NCBI GenBank assembly: GCA_009602725.1
Contig: WELB01000377.1
Span: 59,767 to 71,353, forward strand
Direction of reading: 5' to 3'
From: Spirogloea muscicola
Taxonomy: Eukaryota; Streptophyta; Zygnematophyceae; Spirogloeales; Spirogloeaceae
Length of the DNA stretch: 11,587 nt
This document shows positions 1-8,530 of this stretch, piece after piece (the stretch's first letter is position 1; the number at the start of each line of letters is the position of its first letter). Made by a program: the position numbers and the translations under genes. A model generated the notes under the pieces. That model was not told the DNA's origin. It saw nothing but the letters and a program-made list of their open reading frames with translations, and made no database searches.

Positions 1-1599
1 CGCCGCCTGCTCGCCATCCCGCTCTGGGTGCTGCGCGGTGGCCTGGCCGTCGTGTCGGGCGCCGTCGCCGACGCCCTCGGCACCGGCTTCTGGGCCTTAG
101 CCTCGCTGGCCGCCTGGGCCGCCGGCGCCGGCGCCCGCCTTGGTGACCTGGGCTCTTCGCCGCATGCCGGCATTGGCGGCGACGACCGCGCGCCACCGCT
201 CTCGGAGGCCGCGCTCTTCCTGCGACGCCTGGAGGCCGCCCACGGCCCCGTGCACCCCGACTTTTCGGACGCGGGTTTCATGGACGCCGTGCAGCGCGCC
301 AGCGCCACCTTCCGCTTCCTCTTCGTGTACCTGCACTCGCCCGACCACGCCGCCACGCCGGCCTTCTGTGCCAGCACGCTCGCGGCGCCGGCCGTCGCCG
401 ACTTTCTGCGCACCAACTTCGTCTGCTGGGGTGCCGACGTCCGCAGCCCCGAGGGCTTTCAGATGAGCAACTCGCTGAAGGCGTCCACCTTCCCGTACTG
501 CGCTGTCGTCACCGGCTCCACCAACCAGCGCGTGGCGCTGCTGCAGCAGGTGCACTTGGCAGAGCGCCGAGGCCGCGAGGCCGTTATGATGACCACTGGC
601 CTCCATCGGGCGCACATATGGCGGCTGACTCGTGCCCATGCCTTTGAACGCTTGCTGTCGGCGCAGATTGAGGGCCCTATTGGGCCTGGCGAGCTCCTGG
701 CAGTGCTGCGGCGCGTCCTGGACGACCACGGCGCGATGCTGGTTGCGGCACGCACTGAGGAGGAGGACCGAGCTCTCAGCCGTCGTCTCCGAGAGGAACA
801 AGATGCTGCCTACCGTGCTGCGCTCCAGGCTGACCAGGTCGGCTCGTTCTACAGACCCCAGTCTGCTTGCTGGCAGCTCCATCTTTCCGTCTCCAGTTGC
901 TGAGTCCAAGTCCATGGTGTGTTGCCGGGCGCTCGCTAGCAGGAGCGTGAGCAGCGGCAGGAGGAGGAGCTGAGCAGGCAGCGGCTGGCGGAGGAGGAGC
1001 TCATGCAGAGGAAGCGCATGGAGGAAGAGGCAGCGCGCGCAGCTTCCGTGGCTGCAGCAGAGCGGCAGGCACTGCTAGAGCAGCGGCAGCGCATGAAGGC
1101 GGCTGCTGTGGGCGAGGAGCCTGACAAGGGGCCAGAAGTCACTCAGGCAAGTGCACGGCCCATCTTGCCTTTCTAAGCTACCACAAACGTCATTAGCTAA
1201 CCGGTTGGCAAATTGCACTATCTTCTTAACCTGGTTTTCACTGTATGCCTCATCATCTTCACATTTCTGTAATTCAGCTACAGATTTCGAGTCAGCCGGA
1301 AGGATGATCGATTGTCCATTCCTCATCGGCTGCTCCCCACAATGCAGGTGGTTGTGCGTTTACCCACTGGCGATCGTCTAAGCCGCCGGTTCTGGAGTAC
1401 TGCAACCTTGCAGAGTGTATATGACTATGTCGACTCAGTCGGTCAGGTGGCAGTGGTGCACTACACATTGTTCACCCCTTTCCCCAAGAAAATATATGGT
1501 TCTAATACACTAAGCACTACACTTAGGGATGCTGGTCTCCACCCGCAAGCTTTGCTGCACATCCGAGAGGATGACAACTCTGCCCTAGTTGGGCAATAG
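1..1599 (+). CDS. FAF2/UBXD8-like (plant PUX10-type) UBX-domain Cdc48/p97 adaptor, 5' partial, 4 exons
   Basis: Exons are 1-549, 667-837, 943-1146 and 1348-1599 (stop TAG 1597-1599); the junctions keep one frame and give 391 residues in the window. The frame is open at base 1, so the N-terminus, normally carrying a UBA domain, lies outside. In order: a hydrophobic hairpin-like segment (residues ~4-45); a UAS thioredoxin-like domain (~85-235, with FLFVYLHSPDH and the FPYCAVV strand); a Glu/Arg/Gln coiled coil (~230-295); and a UBX domain (309 to near the end, starting VVVRLPTG). Known for the family: the hairpin inserts in ER or lipid-droplet membranes, UAS binds fatty acids, and UBX recruits Cdc48/p97 to extract ubiquitinated membrane proteins. 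Odd points: the p97-contact FPR loop reads FPK, and intron 3 has a GC-AG boundary. Domain order and the residues around each junction match FAF2 closely; the PUX10 assignment is inferred from the hairpin and the plant context. Confidence 0.9.
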
Positions 1600-1700
1600 A
1601 TGTGGTGCGGGCAGAATCCCTTTTGGGGTTGTACTGATATGGAGAGCTTGCATCTATCCAGGATTGACCATCATGTCTGCAGTTATATTGATGAAAGCTT

Positions 1701-1816
1701 TATGTCAAAGCTAGCTGCATCAAGCTGACTACAAGACAAGACCCATGCAGTCACATCGGATCAAACTCTATGTCTAAGCTAGCTGCAACAAGACAACAAA
1801 TTACAAGACCCATGGG
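1701..1816 (+). repeat. Imperfect direct repeat, two copies of about 50 bp, period 68 bp
   Basis: Copy 1 is 1701-1750 and copy 2 is 1769-1816. Both start TATGTC, continue through AAGCTAGCTGCA and end with ACAAGACCCATG or a near match, with small insertions and deletions between. The repeat lies in the probable 3' UTR of the FAF2-like gene. No function recognised. Confidence 0.7.
1801..1805 (-). terminator. Probable polyadenylation signal (TGTAA on minus strand) of the LTI65-like gene
   Basis: TTACA on the plus strand reads TGTAA on the minus strand. It is the first such motif after the stop codon at 2117-2119, about 310 nt downstream. If used, this transcript would overlap the 3' end of the convergent FAF2-like transcript. 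Confidence 0.35.
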
Positions 1817-1895
1817 AAAGCTACTCATCTTGTAGCCATCTGCAGATTACGCAGAGAGTATTTCAGTAAAGGATGTTCGTCTGGCAGATGGTGGG

Positions 1896-1900
1896 TGTAA
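1896..1900 (+). terminator. Probable polyadenylation signal (TGTAA) of the FAF2-like gene
   Basis: TGTAA is the usual chlorophyte polyadenylation motif. This is the first plus-strand copy after the stop at 1599, about 300 nt downstream. Supported only by motif and position. Confidence 0.4.
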
Positions 1901-2116
1901 TTACTTCCTAAGTTCCATGTTTTTGAACACTCTAGTTAGTTGTTTAAATTAAAATAGTGTTCAAATAAGTAAGTCTTGGGCAATGCTATCAATACCAACC
2001 CAAAAGAGGGTGTGCACGGTTGCAGCCTGCATGCAAATCCATGCGCTACCAAATTTAGATTGTAGCAGCCAGCTGCCAGTCATCATAAGTACACTTCGGC
2101 TCTTCCAACTCCTCAT

Positions 2117-5100
2117 TTATACATTAGAGTGGCCCCGCAGTTCGTCAACTGTGCGCTCATCCCCGCTCAATTCATACTCTTTCAGCAACTTTCTTCCAGG
2201 CCTTGACACACCTGCAACCATGAAGTAACATGTAGACATTGTCATTAGAACTTTACTTCGAAAGTTGCGTGTGGAGAGGGTCACAGTACATTCATTGAAC
2301 ACAAAGCAAGTTAAACTTGGCCATCAGGCAGGTAAGGACGACCCCTGCTCATAAATCCTCCAAAATGTACATGTGAATATTCGAACATCAGATTCACCTT
2401 GCTGCGAGTTATCAATTGTACTATCCAGCCCAGAGAGGGCTCCAGCCGCTCTACGCCCATATTGGTAATCAGTAGAAGCTGCAGACTGAGATGCTGGTAC
2501 ACTGGTTGGCGTCAAGTGGGTCTCAACAGAAAGAGGTAAGGCCTCCGAACTACCCTGCAAGGATGCTTCAATTGCACTGTCATCTGCCGATACAGCTTCA
2601 GGAACGGCTGCTGACTCTGCGTCGTCCTTTGCCTTGTACACATACGACAGTGACTCCACGACCCCTGTCACAGCCCCAACCGCCAGACCCAACCCACCAC
2701 CTGCCGTCTTGGCCAGCGCACCCAGCAGTGAGGGTCCCTCGCCACGCTGTTGCCCAATTGCGCTAGTTGCACCTGGCTGCTCGCCAGACTCCAAGGCTAA
2801 GTCCTCTACACTCTCCTCTGGCACTGTGACCACCTGCAATTTCTCGGTTCTCAGGTCCACCTCCTGCTCAGGCACTGCCGAATATCCCATCTTGGGTGCC
2901 TCGACGATGACAGTGTCAACATCTACCTGGTCTCTCAGCGGCTCCTGCGGTACCTTCTCGAGCTTCCTCTCCAGGTCGTCGCTATAGAAGTGACTCGCAA
3001 TCGGCTGAGTTCCTAGGGTATCAACACTTACAGCTGGCCTGCTCAGATTGTTCCCACCTAGACCACTTTCCTCCTCAGTCAGGCTCTTGCTGATCACACC
3101 CTCCTCAGCATCCCGCATTGTGCCCAGGCTGGCAGAGCTGTAGCCACCTGTCTCAACTCCAACTGTGTCGTAGCTACGTGTCACATCAGGCTGCATCAGG
3201 GTGCTTGTAGTCACATCACCTGCTGAACACAGCAACAAATTTTCGAGCAGAATTGAGGAGCTTGCTTATCAATAAACGGACAGAAGAATAACAATCTAAG
3301 CTCCAGTACAGCACAAACTCGCTGAGGCAGGAAACACAGATACAGCTATACAAGAAAGGGAAAACCCACAACCAAAAGCACATTGTCAGAATATTTACTC
3401 CCATATTCTGGCCACTCACCCGTCACACCAGCAGCTCCAAGCTCACTCTGCTGCACTGTCTCTTCATCTGGCGTGGTTGACGCCACTTTGGGGCTCCTCT
3501 GAGTGGCCTGCGAAATTTTGCTGGCAGCCGCCGTCACAGCTCCACCAACAATCCCGAATCCGGTGCCAGCAGCCCGGGCAACGGAGCCCAGGATTGATGA
3601 CCGTGGCTGTGTCTGCTCAGTTCCTGCACCGGTGGAGATTTCCTCTTGGTAGTCAACAGCTGACACCTGACTGTCCTCACCCTTTGCCAAAGCTTCGCTA
3701 TCAGGTGGTGCGTCCACAATATTGCCAACGTCCACGGTATCGTCCAGCGGCTCCTTGGCACCCTGCTGCAGCTTTGCATCCAGTGTCTCGGGAAGCGTCC
3801 GGTCAGTGGCAAAGCACTTGCCAGCGTCCAATGCCGTCAGGTCTGACGCACTCTCCTGGTCGACCAGCGCGTCTGCGGTTGGCACCTCGTCCTTGCGCCC
3901 CACGCCCAGACCTTCGTACGAGGTGTCCACCGTTTGCGTGGCCATGCCTGGCCCTCCTGCTTGGCCCTCAACCTGTAGCGGGATCGCCGTGTCCAAACCT
4001 GGAGGGGCAAACAAGCGCTCATCCAGTCGGTCTGTGTATGACCTTTGATCTGGCATCTCCATCTGTCCGGGTCTCACTGTTGACATGCCTAAGCCACGAG
4101 CAACAGTGGCTGCCATCTCCTTGTCACTTGGGGCGAGATACGAGTTCTGGGGTGTGATGGGCACGGGGCTGTCGTAGGCGGCCGCTGGCAATCCAAAAGC
4201 GGAGGCATTTGGGAAAGCGCCGCCAGCAGCTGCAGCTGAAGAGTCGTACGCGTCTGTGTTGTGACCTGTGGTCTGGAACTCATCCTGGCCCAGCTTCTCA
4301 CTGCCGAATCCAGAGTCCATGACGGCGCTGCCAGCAACGTCGCGAGGCGGCATGTCCACAACTCTGGCATCTACTGGCTCTGCGCTCTTGTCCAGCGAAG
4401 CAGAGTTGCTCGATTCGGCGACCAGCGGCGTTGTCTCCATGCTGTCCTGCGCAAAAAGCGAGCCACCGCCCAGGCCCCCAGCTGCAGTGGCAAAACGCTC
4501 AGACCCCTCCGATGTCAGTCGGTTGCCTGAACCAAAGCTGCCGCCCGTCAGCACGTAGGCCTTCTGAAAGTCGTCCGAGTCTCCCTGCTTAGCAGTGGCG
4601 CCAATGCCACCGCCAGGCGCAAACGCCCCGCCGGTAAGGTCTGCGCCAGTCACAGAGTCGTAGTCGCCTGGTGTATATGCTGCGCCAGATGTAGTGTCAT
4701 AGCCACCTGGCACAGACTCAGCACCAGCTGCACTCCCGTAGCTACCTGGTGCAAGTCTCGAGACTGTGGTAACATTGTATACGTACGTGGTGGCCACTGG
4801 AGATGCCCCTGTCGTAGTGCCGTAGCCGCCTGGCATTGACTCTGCGCTGGTTGCACTGCCATAGCCGCCTGGCGCGAGTGCCCCACCCGCAGAACCATAG
4901 CTGTCAGAAGCATACGTGCCGGCCATTGGAGGTGCCCCACCCGCAGAAACATAGCTGTCAGAAGCATACGTGCCGGCCATTGGAGGTGCCCCGAGCGAAG
5001 TGCCATAGCCGCCTGCCCCAAACTCCGCGCCAGTTGTGCTCCCATAACTGGCTGGCTCATATGTCGCACTGGTTGCACCATAGCTGCCAGGTGCATACGT

Positions 5101-6964
5101 GGAGCCCAGTAAGGATGCCTCGGTTGTACTGCCATAGGCGCCTGGCTTGTATGCCCCGGTCGCCTGCGATGCGCCACTACTGCCGTATTCGCCTGATGCA
5201 AGCACTCCAGCTGCCACGGGCGCATTGCCTCTGTTGGCTCCACCTTCAGGCTGAGTGAAGCTGCCGAAACCTGCAGATGCACTGCAAGCTCATCAGATTA
5301 AAGCTTTGAAAATAAATGACAGTAACCAGCACCATCCTTGTGCCGTCAGTCCTAGCACGGGCAGAATTGACAAAGTTCAAGTGCCAAAGACGAACCAGTG
5401 TCAACGATGGTGCCGGGAGGAGCGCCTTGAGCGGTGGCTGAGTTGGTGTTCGCAGCGTCCTGGCGCACGTCAGAACCCCCCTGCTGCAGCTGCGCGCGGT
5501 CGAACTCTCCTGTCGCCGAGTCAACGGTCGCCGGCTGCGCGTCCTTGCTGAGCGTGGTGCCAAGAGCAAGCCCTGCAGCCATCCCGCCGGCGTCAGGTAA
5601 GGTCCTTGATTCAGAAAGGTTCTTGGCCAGCTCTGACAAGCAAGGCGCACACATGAGCCGCTGGTCAGAAGGCCAGGCTGCCATGTTGCTCCAGGTGTCA
5701 ACAACAATCACAACTTGACCTTCTCTTGCATAAGTGACAAGTCAACTTTCCTCTCAAAGAACTAGGTGGACAAGATGTCGCCTCACGAGCATGCGAGGGG
5801 CAAGGAACCACAGTCAAAGTGATGGACCAGGTGGCTAAGCCGGGGTGAGGCAAGCCACGCCAATGCAACACGGTGGCTTCTTGTCCATTGCGGGAAGGTG
5901 TCATTGGGCTCACCACCAACTGAGGGGCCACTAGTGAACGCAGGATTGCTAGATGACTGGGGCTCCACAGCCGACACACCATAAATGCGAGGCGTGCCAG
6001 CAGTGGCCCGGTCCACGGCAGTCTTCTCGTCCTTGCCGGTCACGGCATCCACGTCAGCTGGTGGGAAGTCAATTGGAGCATTGCCAAGGGGCACAACGGG
6101 CGTAGCAACAGAGCCCTCGCTGACCACTCCCACCAGAGGGGTCTGTCGAGCACATGCATTGGACGTCACAGAAAGACTGCATCAGGTGGGCTCTGCGAGG
6201 GAAGCAATGCTGAAGGACCTGGACAACAATTAGAAAGTTGTATACATTGCACACTCGATCCAGGAAGTGATAATAACGGTCAAAGGCAGGGCTATCAAGC
6301 ACGCTGTAGTAACCCCGGTCTGCAAAGGTTTAGGGTTTAGGGTTTAGGGTTTAAGTCGGGTTTAAGTCGGCAAGGACCTGCGTGCCCGTCTTGATGCTGT
6401 AGTCGTCGACGCCTGGCCCTGTCTGGCGCCCAGCTGCACCGGCACGGTCGTCTGCCGATAGGGGCGAGCCAGAGCTTGCGTCGGAATCGCCGGGGTCCTT
6501 CTTGTGCGTGAGCTTATCGAGCATTGCGGTGGCTTTGTCCTTGATCTTGTTGGCCTTGGCCTTGAGCTTCCCGACCATGCCCCCTGCCTTGGAGGGATGC
6601 TCCTCCTCCTCCTCATCGGGCGCCACATAGTCGTCGTGGATGCCCTTCCGCTCCATCTCCGTCGTCGGAACCTCGTCGCCCTGGTGGCCGTGAAGCAGCG
6701 ACTTGACGGGGTGCTCTGTGCGAGGGCCACGAGGCAGAGAACTCGCAACAAGCATGAGAACCGGACCAGGCGCAGCAGCACAAAGGCGCAAGCAGGAGCT
6801 CACTGAAGCAGCAAACGGCCACTGAGCTCCCGCGTCGAGGAGGCGACGGCGGGGCGCGCACCTTGCGTGCCGCCGGCGCCGTACGTGTGCAGGCCAGCGC
6901 CCTCGGCGAGCTCGGCGGGGGACGGGCGGCCGCCCGCCAGGCGCTGCTCCTCGCTGGACCTCAT
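2117..6964 (-). CDS. LTI65/RD29/CAP160-like stress protein, large and disordered, 7 exons, 1205 aa
   Basis: Exons in transcript order: 6964-6862, 6715-6378, 6142-5914, 5572-5396, 5270-3420, 3222-2398, 2211-2117. They total 3618 nt with every junction in phase (1,0,1,1,1,1), ending in TAA. The N-terminal 110 residues resemble plant low-temperature-induced LTI65/RD29: HPVKSLLHGHQGDEVP from residue 36, an acidic run at 68-73, then a Lys-rich amphipathic helix (KLKAKANKIKDK, 84-95). A Gly/Tyr/Ser/Ala repeat tract fills about 305-505, and a CAP160-like SYTDRLDERL motif follows. Two related modules, at ~770-870 and ~975-1090, each pair an acidic EPL.D.VDV segment with a Gly-rich hydrophobic helix. 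Land-plant relatives are induced by cold, drought and ABA and thought to protect membranes or proteins. The start is the first ATG compatible with exon 2; a TTTCAG 48 nt upstream leaves room for a 5' UTR intron. The weakest donor is GTTCGT after 5396; GTCAAT after 5372 would also keep frame. The family call is by eye. Confidence 0.7.
4640..5217 (-). repeat. Coding tandem-repeat tract: Gly/Tyr/Ser/Ala motif of about 17-18 residues
   Basis: Within exon 5 of the LTI65-like gene the protein repeats a loose unit of the form PGxYGSxxGA some ten times or more (for example GSYGATSA, GGYGTTTGA, GDYDSVTGA). Most copies have diverged; two neighbouring ones are nearly identical at DNA level. The composition predicts an intrinsically disordered, aromatic-spaced low-complexity segment. 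Confidence 0.85.
4878..4985 (-). repeat. 54-bp tandem duplication (18 codons), two near-identical copies
   Basis: Copies at 4878-4931 and 4932-4985 differ at one base as read, changing DSYGSAGG to DSYVSAGG. The Tyr-following Gly is thereby lost in one copy. Such identity amid diverged repeats indicates a recent in-frame duplication by slippage or unequal crossing-over. Confidence 0.85.
6329..6349 (+). repeat. Short interstitial telomere repeat, three TTTAGGG units, inside an intron
   Basis: Three perfect TTTAGGG units are followed at once by two copies of an 11-bp TTTAAGTCGGG-like unit (6350-6371). The array sits in intron 2 of the LTI65-like gene (6143-6376). On the transcribed strand it reads as AAACCCTAA telo-boxes upstream of the acceptor. 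TTTAGGG is the land-plant and Chlorella telomere unit, unlike TTTTAGGG of Chlamydomonas. Confidence 0.9.
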
Positions 6965-7129
6965 CGGAGCGACGGCGGCGCCTCCCGGCCGGCAGACAGC
7001 GACGCCTTTACCTGAAATTCGCGGCGCGCGCGGTGGCGTGCGGGGCGGCGGGCGCGGTGGTCGGAGGAGGGGCGGCGGGAGGCTGCAGGCACGCCGCACG
7101 GAAAGCAAATACCAACAGCCTGAAAAGGC

Positions 7130-7146
7130 GCGGATTGGCTATCCGC
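7130..7146 (-). promoter_or_regulatory. CCAAT box within a small inverted repeat
   Basis: On the minus strand a CCAAT sits at 7138-7134, about 170 bp before the LTI65-like ATG. It overlaps a perfect 6-bp inverted repeat, GCGGAT and ATCCGC, with a 5-base loop. A CCAAT at this distance suits an NF-Y site, but a single copy is weak evidence. Confidence 0.25.
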
Positions 7147-7294
7147 TGTGCCACTTGGCAGCGCGGGGGGCTGAATAATCAACGGATTCAGTCGGGCGCC
7201 GACCCGGCCCGCTTCAGAAACAGCGGCGCCCAGTGGCGCGCCCGCGAACCTGTTGACTGCTGCCCCCACTCCGGAGTCCTCGGAATGCCGCGTC

Positions 7295-7333
7295 ACCGAC
7301 GTCTCCACGTGGCGCTACCCGCGGCGCCACGTG
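7295..7333 (-). promoter_or_regulatory. ABRE/DRE-like cluster upstream of the LTI65-like gene
   Basis: In 39 bp there is ACCGAC (7295-7300, the DRE/CRT core), GACGTC (7298-7303), and two CACGTG G-boxes (7306-7311 and 7328-7333). The G-boxes are flanked so that ACGTGGC, the ABRE core, reads once on each strand. The cluster lies about 330-370 bp before the start codon. In land-plant RD29/LTI65 promoters, bZIP ABF factors bind ABRE and CBF/DREB factors bind DRE. Motif identity is seen directly; regulatory activity is inferred. Confidence 0.5.
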
Positions 7334-7371
7334 TTCCGCCGGAGGCTTCGCGGCGCTGCCACGCGGCGACC

Positions 7372-8530
7372 ATGTGCACACGCGGCTCGCTGGCGGTGCC
7401 CGTCGTCTTCGCTGCAGCCACTGGCGCCGCCGACGCCGCCAGCGCCGTTAGATCTCGCCAGCCGCATTCTCGTCTGGTCCCGGCTTGTAGGTGGTGGGGT
7501 CGTTTCCAGTCGTCCCTTTCAGCCTGGCTGATGTCTTAGTCCTAGTCCTTCGCACTCCGGCTCCTTCAGACCTTGTCCATTCCTTTGGGCTGGCCTTTCC
7601 CAGCCACCAGTCAATCTGGCCGCGCCTTCTTTCAGCTCCTCACTCTAGCTACTGAGAGATCCATCCTCCCCTCCGTCCGGACATAGCTTCTTCAGGCCCC
7701 TTCGTCCTGCCCCTTCGTAGCTGCTAAACGTTTTTGGCCCTCTGTCATTTCTTTTCGGGCTGGCTATTCACAGCTCTTGCCCCCATTGGGAGTGCCACTC
7801 TTTCAGCGCCTTCTCGGCCCCTTCGGATCTTCTTCCTTATCCTGCACTAGATTCTGCCTGAACGATATCTTGGCCTGAATCGGCCCTCCCTTCGATCTCA
7901 TGCGCTCCGCGCGCCTTCTCTCTCTTCGTAGGGGCTGGCTTTTCTCAGGCCTCCCCCCCTTTGGCGGCAGGTGATGTACACATCTGTCAATGTGCTTGCC
8001 TCTGTACTTGGCCGCTCAGGCCCTCTATCACTGAAGAGCAAGCCCCTTCTGAGCTGGCCTCGCCCAGCCACCGCCCTCTCCTGGAACCGTCTACTTCTCT
8101 TTCTCTAGCCATCTAGCCCTACTAACAAGCAATGTTGATTCTAGTTCGTTGTATGGCGGAAATGTCAATAATGTGCAAAGGAGGTTCATACTCTTAGAGA
8201 CTCTGAAGATACCACTAATATTCTGGTAAAGACAGTCCAAAATGAGGAGCAGGACATGAATAGATGCGCTACCAAGGTGCGCTACACCTGGCCTTGCTAA
8301 CTTGCTATTACGCTATCTACAAATGATTTCCTGAGGAGCAACTGTGATTACTACTCATAGCCAGTGCAACTGCTGTAGTGGAAGACAAAATCGTTTCTCA
8401 GTTTTCACTCCTTGATGCCCTTTTTGATGGTGGCCCATCGAAGTTGTGGGCAACTAGACATGGCACATTGGTGCACATGGAAGAAGGAAAAGGCGTGCGG
8501 TGCGCATGGAATGAAAGGGAGGCCAAATGA
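7372..8530 (+). other. Candidate small divergent gene, three exons, unproven
   Basis: Exons 7372-7490, 8145-8225 and 8365-8530 (stop TGA 8528-8530) join in phase 2 at both junctions and would give 121 residues of no recognised family, with an Ala-rich N-terminus. The best support is a TACTAAC branch-point match at 8120-8126, 19 nt before the TTCTAG acceptor at 8144, and a GTAAAG donor at 8226. The first intron would be about 650 bp and contain the pyrimidine-rich tract. A TGTAA at 8545-8549 is close behind the stop. Open stretches of this size also arise by chance at this base composition, so I do not count it as a gene. Confidence 0.15.
7500..8110. repeat. Pyrimidine-rich tract with degenerate hairpin-forming repeats
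   Basis: About 600 bp rich in C and T on the plus strand, with recurrent CCCCTTCG-like words and a recurring GGGCTGGC(C/T)TTTCCCAGCC-like unit at 7588-7605, 7757-7776, 7931-7952 and 8053-8068. The first can form a perfect 6-bp stem (GGCTGG/CCAGCC) with a 6-base loop, the last a 5-bp stem with the same loop size. No coding frame of note. It may be an old tandem or mobile repeat, or a long intron. Confidence 0.5.

Larger units (their letters stand above)
1600..2116. other. Shared 3' flank of two convergent genes
   Basis: This AT-richer stretch has no convincing coding frame. It should hold the 3' UTR of the FAF2-like gene on the plus strand and that of the LTI65-like gene on the minus strand, an imperfect direct repeat near the left side, and one TGTAA motif for each strand. 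Confidence 0.6.
6965..7500. promoter_or_regulatory. GC-rich 5' flank and probable promoter region of the LTI65-like gene
   Basis: Very GC-rich, with long but compositionally trivial open frames on both strands that I do not accept as genes. On the minus strand TTTCAG|GTAAAG lies at the 7012/7011 boundary, 47 bp before the ATG. It fits a splice site of either kind and may mark a 5' UTR intron. No TATA box seen. The region could serve a divergent plus-strand gene too. Confidence 0.4.

Noticed and set aside
97-915. Minus-strand 272-codon open frame opposite the first gene
   Set aside because: It is the antisense of FAF2-like exons in GC-rich DNA; the sense strand has clear UAS homology and splice junctions.
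4650-5282. Minus-strand 210-codon frame overlapping the YG tract
   Set aside because: It is a shifted frame of a tandem repeat, which stays open only because the repeat unit is a multiple of three and lacks stops.
6069-6302. Minus-strand Tyr-rich stretch after TTTGCAG, possible exon in the stress gene
   Set aside because: It would need a phase-1 donor in exon 2 that drops coding sequence; the phase-0 join 6378 to 6142 is simpler and continues in the same style of protein.
6329-6349. True chromosome end
   Set aside because: Only three units are present, inside an intron with unique sequence on both sides.
7033-7539. Long plus-strand GC-rich open frames in the promoter region
   Set aside because: At this GC content stop codons are rare; there is no motif, and several frames are open at once.
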